From assembly GCA_017744285.1 (NCBI GenBank), contig JAGIBP010000038.1, forward strand, positions 1 to 54,675: a stretch of DNA of 54,675 nucleotides, written 5' to 3'. Positions 16,244-25,490 of this stretch are shown one piece after another. The number at the start of each line of letters is the position of its first letter. Position 1 is the stretch's first letter. Source of the stretch: Variovorax sp. Lineage in GTDB: Bacteria > Pseudomonadota > Gammaproteobacteria > Burkholderiales > Burkholderiaceae_C. The position numbers were made by a program, and so were the translations under genes. The notes under the pieces are model-generated. The model was given only the letters and a program-made list of their open reading frames with translations, was not told the origin of the DNA and searched no databases.

Positions 16244-17569
16244 ATGTCAATGACTCCCCAGGAAATCGTCTCCGAACTCGACAACCACATCGTCGGCCAG
16301 CCCGAAGCCAAGCGCGCGGTGGCGATCGCACTGCGCAACCGCTGGCGCCGCCAGCAGGTCGAGGAAAAGCTGCGCGCCGAGATCACGCCCAAGAACATCC
16401 TCATGATCGGCCCCACGGGCGTGGGCAAGACCGAGATCGCGCGCCGGCTCGCGCGGCTGGCCGATGCGCCGTTCATCAAGGTCGAGGCGACCAAGTTCAC
16501 CGAGGTGGGCTATGTCGGCAAGGACGTTGATTCGATCGTCCGCGACCTGGCCGAGATCGCGGTCAAGCAGACGCGCGAGGCCGAGAGCGCCAAGGTGCGC
16601 ATGCGGGCCGAGGACGGCGCCGAAGAGCGCATCCTCGACGTGCTCCTGCCGCCGGCGCGCCTGCCGGACGGCGGCAGCACCTCGGACGCCGGCAACGCCA
16701 CGCGGCAGGCCTTCCGCAAGAAGCTGCGCGAGGGCGAACTGGACGACAAGGAGATCGAGATCGACCTCGCCGACACCAAGATGCCGCTGGAGATCATGGG
16801 CCCGGCCGGCATGGAGGAAATGACCGAGCAATTGCGCGGCATGTTCGGCCAGCTCGGCGGCGGCAAGCGCAAGACGCGCAAGCTCAAGATCTCCGAGGCG
16901 ATGCGCCTCCTGATCGAGGAGGAGGCGGCCAAGCTGGTCAACGAGGACGAGATCCGCAGCCAGGCCATCCGCAACGCCGAGCAGAACGGCATCGTCTTCA
17001 TCGACGAGATCGACAAGGTCGCCTCGCGCGCCGAAGGGCAGGGGGCCGACGTCTCCCGCCAGGGCGTTCAGCGCGACCTGCTGCCGCTGGTCGAAGGCAC
17101 CGCCGTGAGCACCAAGTACGGCGTGATGCGCACCGACCACATCCTCTTCATCGCGAGCGGGGCCTTCCATCTCAGCAAGCCGAGCGACCTCATCCCCGAA
17201 CTGCAGGGCCGGTTTCCGATCCGGGTCGAGTTGCAGTCGTTGTCGGTCTCGGATTTCGAAAGCATCCTGACCCAGACGCAGGCCTCGCTCGTCAAGCAGT
17301 ATCAGGCGCTGCTCGCGACCGAGGGCGTGACGCTCGAGTTCACGCCCGACGGCATCACGCGCCTCGCGAGCATCGCCTTCGAGGTGAACGAGCGCACCGA
17401 GAACATCGGCGCGCGGCGCCTTTCGACGGTCATGGAGCGCCTGCTGGACGACGTGAGCTTCGACGCCACCCGGCTGGGCGGGCAGTCGGTTCGCATCGAT
17501 GCGGCCTATGTGGATTCGCGCCTTTCGGCACTCAGCCACGACGAAGATCTCTCGCGATTCATTCTTTGA
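16244..17569 (+). CDS. hslU: ATP-dependent protease ATPase subunit HslU (ClpY)
   Basis: The 441-residue AAA+ unfoldase feeds substrates to HslV. Walker [10 protein letters not shown] and Walker [10 protein letters not shown] are present, with the variable I domain between them (about 105-240), and the C-terminus ends LSRFIL, the tail that inserts into HslV. The ATG at 16244 ([13 protein letters not shown]) matches the family start; a GTG at 16223 would add seven residues. Confidence 0.96.
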   Translation: MSMTPQEIVSELDNHIVGQPEAKRAVAIALRNRWRRQQVEEKLRAEITPKNILMIGPTGVGKTEIARRLARLADAPFIKVEATKFTEVGYVGKDVDSIVRDLAEIAVKQTREAESAKVRMRAEDGAEERILDVLLPPARLPDGGSTSDAGNATRQAFRKKLREGELDDKEIEIDLADTKMPLEIMGPAGMEEMTEQLRGMFGQLGGGKRKTRKLKISEAMRLLIEEEAAKLVNEDEIRSQAIRNAEQNGIVFIDEIDKVASRAEGQGADVSRQGVQRDLLPLVEGTAVSTKYGVMRTDHILFIASGAFHLSKPSDLIPELQGRFPIRVELQSLSVSDFESILTQTQASLVKQYQALLATEGVTLEFTPDGITRLASIAFEVNERTENIGARRLSTVMERLLDDVSFDATRLGGQSVRIDAAYVDSRLSALSHDEDLSRFIL

Positions 17570-17593
17570 TCCGTACGCGGTGTAACGGACGCT

Positions 17594-17664
17594 TCACGCA
17601 ACACATTCATTGCGTGAGCTAAGTGCTTAATTTGCAACGAAATTCGGTTTTCCGAGGTTGCAAA
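17594..17664. promoter_or_regulatory. Two dyads between hslU and the dcw promoter
   Basis: TCACGCAA (17594-17601)/TTGCGTGA (17610-17617) is an 8-bp inverted repeat with an 8-nt loop. TTTGCAAC (17631-17638)/GTTGCAAA (17657-17664) encloses TCGG-tttt-CCGA (17644-17655). These AT-richer dyads could be an hslU terminator or operators for the dcw promoter; neither is followed by a clear T-run. Confidence 0.45.
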
Positions 17665-17714
17665 AACACCGCTAAGTCCTTGATTCCATTACAAAAAATT
17701 CCGGCGACCGTGCG

Positions 17715-17742
17715 TTGCGGAGTAGGCGTTTCCTGCTACAGT
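17715..17742 (+). promoter_or_regulatory. dcw promoter upstream of mraZ
   Basis: TTGCGG (17715-17720) and the extended -10 TGC-TACAGT (17734-17742) are 16 nt apart. The identical nine bases occur before the aroG leader at 53967-53975. Transcription would start near 17750, about 80 nt before mraZ, inside the MraZ-type repeats. Confidence 0.55.
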
Positions 17743-17780
17743 GCAAAAAAGTGCAGTTAAGTGGGAAAAAGTGTCGAGAA
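17741..17780 (+). promoter_or_regulatory. MraZ-type operator: four GTG repeats at 10-bp period
   Basis: GTG occurs at 17741, 17751, 17761 and 17771, exactly every ten bases, in the units gtgcaaaaaa, gtgcagttaa, gtgggaaaaa and gtgtcgagaa. MraZ represses its own dcw promoter by binding TGGGN repeats with 5-bp spacers, that is a 10-bp period. The third unit contains TGGGA; the others are degenerate. The array overlaps the -10 box and start site, as expected for a repressor. Confidence 0.7.
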
Positions 17781-17829
17781 CTGCCGCATCCGGGCATGCG
17801 GCGGCTCTCCCAATCAGGGTCTTCAGGTC

Positions 17830-18258
17830 GTGTTTCAAGGCGCTTCATCGCTCAGTCTCGATGCCAAGGGGCGGCTCTCCGTGCCGACCCGGCATCGTGA
17901 CGTCCTGAGCGCGACGGCCGGCGGCCAGCTGACGATCACCAAGCACCCCCACGGCTGCCTGATGGTGTTCCCGCGGCCCGAATGGGAAAAATTCCGCGAG
18001 CGCATCGCCGCCCTGCCGATGTCCGCCCAGTGGTGGAAGCGCGTCTTCCTCGGCAACGCGATGGATGTCGAGATGGACGGCACCGGCCGCGTGCTGGTCT
18101 CGCCCGAACTGCGCGCCGCCGCCGGCATCACGCGCGATGCCCTGCTTCTCGGCATGGGGAACCATTTCGAGCTCTGGGACAAGGCGACCTACGATGCCAA
18201 GGAGGCCGAAGCCACCCAAGGCCAGATGCCGGACGTATTCCAGGACTTTTCGTTCTGA
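17830..18258 (+). CDS. mraZ: Transcriptional regulator MraZ
   Basis: The 142-residue protein carries two SpoVT/AbrB-like motifs, DAKGR near residue 11 and DGTGR near 83, typical of MraZ, the autorepressor of the dcw cluster. The GTG at 17830 gives the family start [15 protein letters not shown] at 17761 in the same frame would add 23 residues but lies within the operator repeats. rsmH follows after eight bases. Confidence 0.93.
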   Translation: MFQGASSLSLDAKGRLSVPTRHRDVLSATAGGQLTITKHPHGCLMVFPRPEWEKFRERIAALPMSAQWWKRVFLGNAMDVEMDGTGRVLVSPELRAAAGITRDALLLGMGNHFELWDKATYDAKEAEATQGQMPDVFQDFSF

Positions 18259-18266
18259 GGCGCGCA

Positions 18267-19193
18267 GTGGACGAGGCATGGACTCACACGACCGTCATGT
18301 TGAAGGAAGCGGTGGATGCCCTCTTCCCCGACATGGCTGGCGCGCCGGCGCCCGGCGACGGCACCTATGTGGACGGCACCTTCGGCCGCGGCGGTCACAG
18401 CCGAGCGATCCTCGCGAGGCTGGGGCCGCAAGGCCGCCTCATCGCGTTCGACAAGGACGCGGAAGCGGTGGCCGAAGCAGCGCGCATCCAGGATGCGCGT
18501 TTTTCCATCCGCCACCAGGGATTCAAGGACCTGGGAGAGCTCCCGCCGGCCAGCGTGTCAGGCCTGCTGCTGGACCTCGGAATCAGCTCTCCCCAGATCG
18601 ACAACCCCGCGCGGGGTTTTTCTTTTCGTTTCGAGGGCCCGCTCGACATGCGCATGGACACCACGCGCGGCGAGAGCGTGGCCGAGTGGCTGGCAACGGC
18701 CGACCAGCAGCAGATTGCGGAGGTGATTCGTGACTATGGCGAAGAACGGTTTGCTGTTCAGATTGCAAAGGCGATTGTTGCTCGCCGACAAGAACGGGGC
18801 CCAATTTCAACCACCACCGAACTGGCCGGGATCGTGGCTGGCGCGGTCAAAACCCGCGAGCCGGGCCAGAACCCTGCAACGCGCACATTTCAGGCTCTTC
18901 GGATTTTCATCAACGCCGAGCTTGAAGAGCTGCAACAGGCGCTAGAAGCGAGTCTCGTCGTGCTCAAGCCCCAGGGTCGGCTCGCGGTGATCAGCTTCCA
19001 TTCGCTGGAAGACCGCATCGTGAAGCAGTTCATCGCGAAGCATTCGCGCGAGGTCTACGACCGCCGCGCGCCTTTTGCTGCCCCGAAGGCGATGGAGCTG
19101 AAGTCGCTGGGACGCGTGAAACCCTCGCAGGCCGAAGTGGACGGAAATCCCCGTGCGCGCAGCGCGATTCTGCGCGTGGCGGAGAGAACATGA
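18267..19193 (+). CDS. rsmH: 16S rRNA (cytosine-1402-N4) methyltransferase RsmH
   Basis: The 308-residue SAM-dependent enzyme (MraW) N4-methylates C1402 in the 16S rRNA P site. [12 protein letters not shown] is the SAM-binding motif [12 protein letters not shown] and [13 protein letters not shown] are family signatures. The GTG at 18267 has TGAGG (which includes the mraZ stop) six bases upstream and starts [16 protein letters not shown]. The stop overlaps ftsL (ATGA at 19190-19193). Confidence 0.95.
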   Translation: MDEAWTHTTVMLKEAVDALFPDMAGAPAPGDGTYVDGTFGRGGHSRAILARLGPQGRLIAFDKDAEAVAEAARIQDARFSIRHQGFKDLGELPPASVSGLLLDLGISSPQIDNPARGFSFRFEGPLDMRMDTTRGESVAEWLATADQQQIAEVIRDYGEERFAVQIAKAIVARRQERGPISTTTELAGIVAGAVKTREPGQNPATRTFQALRIFINAELEELQQALEASLVVLKPQGRLAVISFHSLEDRIVKQFIAKHSREVYDRRAPFAAPKAMELKSLGRVKPSQAEVDGNPRARSAILRVAERT

Positions 19194-19543
19194 TCCGCCT
19201 CAACCTGCTCCTTCTGATCGCCGTGCTGGGCTCGGCGATCTACCTCGTGCACACGCAGTACATGTCGCGCCAGCTTTTCACCGAACTGCATCGCGTCGAG
19301 CTCGAGACGCGGCGCCTGGAGCTGGAGCAGGACCGCCTGCAGGTCGAGAAGCGCGCGCAGGCCACGCCGCTGCGCATCGAGAAGCTCGCCAAGGAGCAGC
19401 TCAAGATGCGCACCACCACACCCGCGATCACGCAGTACGTGCGCCAGGACGGCACGGTGATCCCCGCGGTGGCCGCGCCCGCCCCCGCCCCCGCCGCCGT
19501 GACAGCGCCCGCACGTCCGGTCGCCACGCGAGGAGCGCACTGA
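19190..19543 (+). CDS. ftsL: Cell division protein FtsL
   Basis: The 117-residue bitopic protein joins FtsQ and FtsB in the divisome subcomplex that activates FtsWI. One membrane helix (about 3-19) is followed by a periplasmic coiled coil (about 25-75, with [19 protein letters not shown]). The Ala/Pro-rich tail (about 92-117) is dispensable-looking. It overlaps rsmH by four bases and ftsI by one. Confidence 0.93.
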   Translation: MIRLNLLLLIAVLGSAIYLVHTQYMSRQLFTELHRVELETRRLELEQDRLQVEKRAQATPLRIEKLAKEQLKMRTTTPAITQYVRQDGTVIPAVAAPAPAPAAVTAPARPVATRGAH

Positions 19544-21291
19544 TGCCGCGCCGCAGCGTCCAATACACCACGAGCCCCTTGCTCGCCAGCAAGACGCCGG
19601 TCTGGCGCAGCAAGTTCATCGTCGCGGGCATCGCGTTCGGCTTCGTGGTGCTGGCCGCGCGGGCCGCCTATGTGCAGGTCGTGGGCAACGCCTTCTTCCA
19701 GCGACAGGGCGAGGTGCGTTTCGCGCGCACGCTCGAGCTGCCCGCCAACCGCGGACGCATCCTCGACCGCAACGGTCTGCTGCTCGCGCAGAGCGTGGTG
19801 GCGCCGAGCATCTGGGCCATCCCCGAGGACGTGGAACGCGACGACCCGGAGGTGAAGGCCAAGCTGCGGCAGGTCGCCAAGCTGCTGGGCATGCCGCAGA
19901 AGGATTTCGACAAGAAGCTGGAGGACGAGGACAAGACCTTCGTCTGGATCAAGCGCCAGGTCGACGAGCCCGTCGCGAAGGAGATCGCCGCGCTCAATAT
20001 CAAGGGCATCTACCAGCGCAAGGAATACAAGCGCCAGTACCCCGAGGGCGAATCGGCTGCGCACGTGGTGGGCTTCACGAACGTCGAGGACAACGGCCAG
20101 GAGGGCATCGAGCTGGCCTTCAACAAGGAACTCGCGGGCAAGCCGGGCTCGCGGCGCGTCATCAAGGACCGGCTCGGCCGCGTGGTCGAGGGCATCGGCG
20201 AGCAGGTGCCGCCGATGGAGGGCAAGGACATCCAGCTCAGCATCGACAGCAAGGTGCAGTTCTTCGCCTACCAGAAGCTGCGCGACGCGGTGACCTTCCA
20301 CAAGGCCAAGGCCGGCAGCGTCGTGGTGCTCGACGCCATCACGGGCGAAGTGCTCGCGCTGGCCAACTACCCGAGCTACGTGCCGGACAAGCGCCAGAAC
20401 CTCACCGGCGAGCAGCTGCGCAACCGCGCGCTGACCGATGTGTTCGAGCCCGGCTCGACGATGAAGCCGATCACGGTCGGCGCCGCGCTCGAGGCCGGCC
20501 GCATCAAGCCGCAGACCGTGATCGACACCGCTCCGGGGCGCTACAGCCTCGGCGGGTTCACGATCAGCGACACCCACAACTATGGTGCGCTGACGGTGGA
20601 AGGCGTGATCCAGAAATCGAGCAACATCGGCGCGCTCAAGATCTCGCAGAAGATGACGCCGCACGAGATGTGGGACGTCTACACCGCGCTCGGCTACGGC
20701 CAGAAGCCGCAGATCCAGTTTCCGGGCGCGGTCACGGGCCGGCTGCGTCCGTGGAAGTCGTGGAAGCCGGTGGAGCAGGCGACCATGGCCTACGGCTACG
20801 GCCTGTCGGCCTCGCTGTTCCAGATGGCGCACTCGTACACCGCGTTCGCGCACGACGGCGACGTGATCCCGGCGACCATCCTCAAGAGCACCGAGCCGGC
20901 GGTCGGCGTCAAGGTCTTCTCGGCGCAGACCGCCTTGGCGGTGCGGCGCATGCTGCAGATGGCGGCCGGCCCCGGCGGCACGGGCCCGCTCGCGCAGACC
21001 ATCGGCTATTCGGTGGGCGGCAAGTCCGGCACCGCGCACAAGCAGGTCGGCAAGGGCTATGCGAGCCGTCAGTACCGCTCGTGGTTCACCGGGATGGCGC
21101 CGATCGAGAAGCCCCGGATCATCGTCGCGGTGATGATCGACGAGCCGAGCAACGGCTCGTACTTCGGCGGCATCGTGGCCGCGCCGGTGTTCAGCGAGGT
21201 CGTCCAGCAGACGCTGCGCATGATGAACGTGGCGCCCGATCTCGCGGTCAAACCCCTGGTGGTGACCAAGGGTGTGGAAGAGAGCTTCTGA
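19543..21291 (+). CDS. ftsI: Peptidoglycan transpeptidase FtsI (PBP3)
   Basis: The 582-residue septal transpeptidase cross-links peptidoglycan and is the target of beta-lactams such as aztreonam. A single N-terminal membrane helix lies at about 24-46. The non-catalytic dimerisation domain starts with the ANRGRILDRNG motif (68-78). The transpeptidase has Ser305-Thr-Met-Lys308 (SxxK), Ser359-Ser-Asn361 (SxN) and Lys494-Ser-Gly496 (KSG). It follows ftsL with a one-base overlap and ends overlapping murE by one base. Confidence 0.96.
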   Translation: MPRRSVQYTTSPLLASKTPVWRSKFIVAGIAFGFVVLAARAAYVQVVGNAFFQRQGEVRFARTLELPANRGRILDRNGLLLAQSVVAPSIWAIPEDVERDDPEVKAKLRQVAKLLGMPQKDFDKKLEDEDKTFVWIKRQVDEPVAKEIAALNIKGIYQRKEYKRQYPEGESAAHVVGFTNVEDNGQEGIELAFNKELAGKPGSRRVIKDRLGRVVEGIGEQVPPMEGKDIQLSIDSKVQFFAYQKLRDAVTFHKAKAGSVVVLDAITGEVLALANYPSYVPDKRQNLTGEQLRNRALTDVFEPGSTMKPITVGAALEAGRIKPQTVIDTAPGRYSLGGFTISDTHNYGALTVEGVIQKSSNIGALKISQKMTPHEMWDVYTALGYGQKPQIQFPGAVTGRLRPWKSWKPVEQATMAYGYGLSASLFQMAHSYTAFAHDGDVIPATILKSTEPAVGVKVFSAQTALAVRRMLQMAAGPGGTGPLAQTIGYSVGGKSGTAHKQVGKGYASRQYRSWFTGMAPIEKPRIIVAVMIDEPSNGSYFGGIVAAPVFSEVVQQTLRMMNVAPDLAVKPLVVTKGVEESF

Positions 21292-22784
21292 TGACGACGA
21301 CGCTCCCCAGTCCCGACGAGGCCGCGCGCTGGCTGCGCTCGCGCGTGCGCGGCGCGCTGCACGCGGACAGCCGCGCGGTCGGCGCGGGCGACGGCTTCAT
21401 CGCCTGGCCCGGCGCCGCGACCGATGGCCGCCGCTTCGTGCCGGCGGCCCTGGCGCAGGGCGCCGCCGCCTGCCTCGTCGAGGAAGATGGCAGCGCGGCA
21501 TTCGGCTTCGAAGGCGACGCCATCGCGACTTACGCCGGTCTGAAAGCCGCGACCGGTCCGATCGCAGCAGCCTATTACGGCATGCCTTCGGACCAGCTCG
21601 ATGTGCTCGCAGTGACCGGCACCAACGGCAAGACCTCCACCGCGTGGTGGCTTGCGCAGGCGCTGTCGCGGGCGGGCCGTCCGCCGTGCGGCGTCGTGGG
21701 CACGCTGGGCGTGGGCGTGCCGCCCGAGCTCAACTACACGGGCCTGACCACCCCCGACCCGGTGCTGCTGCAGCGCGAACTGCGTGGCTTCGTCGATCGC
21801 GGCTTCGGGGCCTGCGCGATCGAGGCCTCGTCCATCGGCATCGTGGAGCGCCGGCTCGACGGCACGCGCATCGCGGTGGCCGTGTTCACCAACTTCACGC
21901 AGGACCACCTGGACTACCACGGCAGCATGGATGCCTACTGGCAGGCCAAGGCCGAGCTGTTCCGCTGGCCCGGCCTGCGCGCGGCGGTGGTCAACATCGA
22001 CGACGTGCACGGCGCGGCGCTGGTCGGCAACCTGGTCGAGACGGGCGTCGGCGCGCTCGATATCTGGACCGTGTCGGCCGCAGGCGCGCCCGCGCGGCTC
22101 ATGGCCGAGGACATCGGCTACGACAGCGAAGGCCTGGGCTTCACCGTGGTCGAGCAGGGCACGCCGCCGCTGCGGCTCGCGACGCAGCTCATCGGACAGT
22201 ACAACGTGTCGAACCTGCTGGGCGTGCTCGGCGCGCTGCGTGCGATGGGGCTGTCGCTCGAGGAAGCGGTGGCCGCATGCACGGGGCTGGACAGCGTCCC
22301 GGGCCGCATGGAGCGACTGGGCGGGCCGGGCCAGCCGCTGGCGGTGGTCGACTATGCGCACACGCCCGATGCGCTCGACAAGGCCCTCGCGGGGCTGCGA
22401 CCGCTGGTGCAGCAGCGCGGCGGCGTGCTGTGGTGCGTGTTCGGCTGCGGCGGCGATCGCGACAGCGCCAAGCGGCCCATGATGGCCGCCGTCGCCGAGA
22501 AGCAGGCCGATCGCGTGGTCGTGACCAGCGACAACCCGCGCAGCGAGAAGCCCGCCGCGATCATCAGCCAGATCCTTCTCGGCCTCGCGAGCCCCGAGGC
22601 CGCGCAGGTCGAGCCCGACCGCGCCAAGGCAATCGCCGGCACGCTGGCGCAGGCGCGCGTGGAGGACGTGGTGCTGATCGCCGGCAAGGGCCACGAGGCC
22701 TGGCAGGAGATCGCGGGCGAGCGCATCGCGTTCTCCGACCGCGCGCACGCCCTCGATGCGCTGGCGCAAAGGAGTCCTGCATGA
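21291..22784 (+). CDS. murE: UDP-MurNAc-L-Ala-D-Glu:meso-DAP ligase MurE
   Basis: The 497-residue cytoplasmic ligase adds the third amino acid to the peptidoglycan stem. The ATP loop is GTNGKTS (110-116). DNPR (414-417) is the signature that selects meso-diaminopimelate over lysine, which fits a Gram-negative and the dapF gene upstream. The carbamylated-lysine segment (YWQAKAELF) and GKGHE are present. Confidence 0.96.
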   Translation: MTTTLPSPDEAARWLRSRVRGALHADSRAVGAGDGFIAWPGAATDGRRFVPAALAQGAAACLVEEDGSAAFGFEGDAIATYAGLKAATGPIAAAYYGMPSDQLDVLAVTGTNGKTSTAWWLAQALSRAGRPPCGVVGTLGVGVPPELNYTGLTTPDPVLLQRELRGFVDRGFGACAIEASSIGIVERRLDGTRIAVAVFTNFTQDHLDYHGSMDAYWQAKAELFRWPGLRAAVVNIDDVHGAALVGNLVETGVGALDIWTVSAAGAPARLMAEDIGYDSEGLGFTVVEQGTPPLRLATQLIGQYNVSNLLGVLGALRAMGLSLEEAVAACTGLDSVPGRMERLGGPGQPLAVVDYAHTPDALDKALAGLRPLVQQRGGVLWCVFGCGGDRDSAKRPMMAAVAEKQADRVVVTSDNPRSEKPAAIISQILLGLASPEAAQVEPDRAKAIAGTLAQARVEDVVLIAGKGHEAWQEIAGERIAFSDRAHALDALAQRSPA

Positions 22785-24229
22785 GCGCGACCCTGGCGCC
22801 GATGATGATCCTCGCCCAGGCCCATGCCTGGATTCCAGGCTCGCGCCTCGTCGGCGATCCGGCCACGCCGATCGTTCGCGTGCACACCGACACGCGCACG
22901 CTGGCCGCGGGCGATCTGTTCGTGGCGCTCAAGGGCGAGCGTTTCGACGCGAATCGATTCCTCGCCGACGCGAAGGCACGCGGCGCGGTGGCGGCCGTGG
23001 CGCATGGCGGGCTCGAAGCCGCCGGCCTGCCGGGACTCGAGGTGTCCGACACCCTCGCCGCGCTCGGCGCGCTGGCCGCGGGCTGGCGCAGCCAGTTCGA
23101 GCTGCCCCTGATCGCGGTGACCGGCAGCAACGGCAAGACCACCGTGACGCAGATGATCGCCTCGATCCTGCGCGTGGCGAGCGGCGAGGGCGCGCTCGCG
23201 ACCGCCGGCAATTTCAACAACGAGATCGGCGTTCCGCTGACGCTGCTGCGGCTGCAGCCTCGACACCAGCGCGCGGTGGTCGAGCTCGGCATGAACCATC
23301 CGGGCGAGATCGCTCGGCTCGCCGCGATCGCCAGGCCCACCATCGCGCTGGTCAACAACGCGCAGCGCGAGCACCAGGAGTTCATGGCCACCGTCGAGGC
23401 GGTGGCGCGCGAGAACGCCTCGGTCTTCTCCGCGCTGCCCGACGGCGGCACGGCGGTGTTCCCCTTCGGCGACGAATTCACGCCGCTGTGGCAGGCCATC
23501 GCGCGCGAAGGCGCGACCCGACGCTCGCTCACCTTCGGCGAGCACCCGGACGCCGACATCGCGCTGGCGGCCGCCGAATGGCAGCACGGCGCCTGGCAGT
23601 TCGAGGCGCGCACGCCGGTCGGCGACGTGCGCTGCGCGCTGCGCATCGCGGGGCGCCACAACGTCGTGAACGCGCTCGCGGCCATCGCCTGCGCGCTGGC
23701 GAGCGGCGTCTCGCCGGAGCGCATCGGCGAAGGGCTGGCCGCGTTCGAGCCGGTCAAGGGCCGCTCCAAGGCCAGCGAACTGCGCCTGGCCGACGGCCGC
23801 ACGGTCACTCTGGTCGACGACACCTACAACGCCAATCCCGATTCCATGCGCGCCGCGATCGACGTGCTCGCGAGCCTGCCCGGTCCGCGCGTGCTGGTCA
23901 TCGGCGACATGGGCGAGGTCGGCGACCAGGGGCCGCAATTCCATTCCGAAGTCGGCGCGTGGGCGCGCGAGCGCGGCATCGAGACCGTGCTGGCCCTCGG
24001 CCGCGAGTCGGCGCACAGCGTCGCCGCCTACGGCACGCCCGCCCACGGCGAGGCCCGGCATTTCGACGACATCGAGGCGCTCAACGCCGCCGTGCTCGCC
24101 TGCTTGCCCCAGACCGCCAGCATCCTGGTGAAGGGCTCGCGCTTCATGCAAATGGAGCGCGTGGTGCAGGCCGTGGCTGCTTCGGTTCCAACACAACAAG
24201 ACAACAGGGAGGCCGGTCATGCCGCATGA
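22781..24229 (+). CDS. murF: UDP-MurNAc-tripeptide:D-Ala-D-Ala ligase MurF
   Basis: The 482-residue ligase adds D-Ala-D-Ala to complete the UDP-MurNAc-pentapeptide. The ATP loop TGSNGKTT is near 115-122, and GNFNNEIGVPLTLL, ELGMNHPGEI and DDTYNANPDSM are characteristic. AAAGGAG stands before the ATG, which overlaps the murE stop. The final codons (…CATGCCGCATGA) run into a dispersed repeat. Confidence 0.96.
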   Translation: MSATLAPMMILAQAHAWIPGSRLVGDPATPIVRVHTDTRTLAAGDLFVALKGERFDANRFLADAKARGAVAAVAHGGLEAAGLPGLEVSDTLAALGALAAGWRSQFELPLIAVTGSNGKTTVTQMIASILRVASGEGALATAGNFNNEIGVPLTLLRLQPRHQRAVVELGMNHPGEIARLAAIARPTIALVNNAQREHQEFMATVEAVARENASVFSALPDGGTAVFPFGDEFTPLWQAIAREGATRRSLTFGEHPDADIALAAAEWQHGAWQFEARTPVGDVRCALRIAGRHNVVNALAAIACALASGVSPERIGEGLAAFEPVKGRSKASELRLADGRTVTLVDDTYNANPDSMRAAIDVLASLPGPRVLVIGDMGEVGDQGPQFHSEVGAWARERGIETVLALGRESAHSVAAYGTPAHGEARHFDDIEALNAAVLACLPQTASILVKGSRFMQMERVVQAVAASVPTQQDNREAGHAA

Positions 24230-24279
24230 ACCGCTCGGCCGCTCCGAAGGCGAATACCGAAGCGCTGCTGCGCGGAGGT
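24223..24279 (+). repeat. Junction repeat, copy B
   Basis: 48 of 57 bases are identical to copy A (1156-1212, minus strand), and it likewise begins CGCATGA across the stop codon of the upstream gene, murF. Here the ATG that overlaps the stop opens a frame that runs on out of phase into mraY, so no clean micro-ORF results. It fills most of the 78-nt murF-mraY gap, the widest gap in the mur segment apart from that between ftsW and murG. Confidence 0.7.
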
Positions 24280-24307
24280 TGGCTATTGACCCGGATTCGT
24301 TCACACC

Positions 24308-25486
24308 ATGCTGATGACCCTCGCCCAATGGCTGCAGGCGATGTCGCCGGAATTCGGTTTCCTGCGCGTTTTCCAGTACCTCACGTTCCGCGCGCTGATG
24401 GCGGCCCTCACGGCCCTGCTGGTCGGCCTGGCCGCCGGCCCCTTCGTGATCCGCCGTCTCACTGCACTCAAGATCGGCCAGCCGGTGCGCGGCTATGCGA
24501 TGGAGACGCACCTGACCAAGAGCGGCACGCCCACCATGGGCGGCGTGCTGGTGCTGTTCTCGATCGCGCTCGCGACGCTCTTGTGGTTCGACCTCTCGAA
24601 CCGCTTCGTCTGGATCGTGCTGTGGGTCACGCTGGGCTTCGGCGCGATCGGCTGGGTCGACGACTGGCGCAAGGTGGTGCGCAAGGACCCCGAAGGCATG
24701 CGCTCGCGCGAGAAGTATTTCTGGCAGTCGGTGGTCGGGCTGGTCGCGGGCTTCTACCTGCTCTTCAGCATCTCGGAAAGCTCCAACTGGCGCGTGCTGG
24801 AACTCTTCTTCACCTGGGTGCGCTCCGGCTTCGACCTGAACTTCCCGCCCAAGATCAACCTGCTGGTGCCCTTCTTCAAGGAAGTGAGCTACCCGCTGGG
24901 CGGCATCGGGTTCGTGATCCTCACGTACCTCGTGATCGTGGGCGCGAGCAACGCGGTGAATCTCACCGACGGGCTCGACGGCCTCGCGATCATGCCGGTG
25001 GTGATGGTGGGCTCGGCGCTGGGCGTCTTCGCCTACGTCACCGGCAGCGCGGTGTACTCGCGCTACCTGCTGTTCCCGCACATCCCGGGCTCGGGCGAAC
25101 TGCTGGTGTTCTGCTCGGCGATGGCCGGGGCGGGGCTCGCGTTCCTGTGGTTCAACACGCACCCGGCGCAGGTCTTCATGGGCGACGTGGGCGCGCTGGC
25201 GCTCGGCGGCGCGCTCGGCACCATCGCCGTGATCGTGCGGCAGGAGATCGTCTTCTTCGTGATGGGCGGCATCTTCGTGGTCGAGGCGATCTCGGTGATG
25301 GCGCAGGTCACCTACTTCAAGTACACCAAGAAGCGCTTCGGCGAAGGGCGGCGCGTGCTCAAGATGGCGCCGCTGCACCACCACTTCGAGAAGAGCGGCT
25401 GGCGCGAGACGCAGGTCGTGGTGCGCTTCTGGATCATCACGATGCTGCTGTGCCTCGTGGGTCTTTCCACGCTGAAGCTGAGGTGA
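24308..25486 (+). CDS. mraY: Phospho-MurNAc-pentapeptide transferase MraY
   Basis: The 392-residue integral membrane enzyme makes lipid I by transferring phospho-MurNAc-pentapeptide to undecaprenyl phosphate. About ten membrane helices are predicted. Conserved loops GWVDDWRKV (the DDxxK-type motif), [10 protein letters not shown] and [15 protein letters not shown] are intact. No strong Shine-Dalgarno precedes the ATG, and a dispersed repeat lies directly upstream. Confidence 0.96.
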   Translation: MLMTLAQWLQAMSPEFGFLRVFQYLTFRALMAALTALLVGLAAGPFVIRRLTALKIGQPVRGYAMETHLTKSGTPTMGGVLVLFSIALATLLWFDLSNRFVWIVLWVTLGFGAIGWVDDWRKVVRKDPEGMRSREKYFWQSVVGLVAGFYLLFSISESSNWRVLELFFTWVRSGFDLNFPPKINLLVPFFKEVSYPLGGIGFVILTYLVIVGASNAVNLTDGLDGLAIMPVVMVGSALGVFAYVTGSAVYSRYLLFPHIPGSGELLVFCSAMAGAGLAFLWFNTHPAQVFMGDVGALALGGALGTIAVIVRQEIVFFVMGGIFVVEAISVMAQVTYFKYTKKRFGEGRRVLKMAPLHHHFEKSGWRETQVVVRFWIITMLLCLVGLSTLKLR

Positions 25487-25490
25487 GCGC

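Noticed and set aside
17761..17829. Upstream GTG start for mraZ
   Set aside because: It would add 23 residues not found in the family and lies within the repeat operator; GTG at 17830 gives the canonical N-terminus.
22352..25384. A 1010-codon open frame on the minus strand opposite murE-murF-mraY
   Set aside because: It is antisense to three well-identified genes and has the His/Arg/Glu-rich composition typical of shadow frames in high-GC DNA; no known domain is visible.
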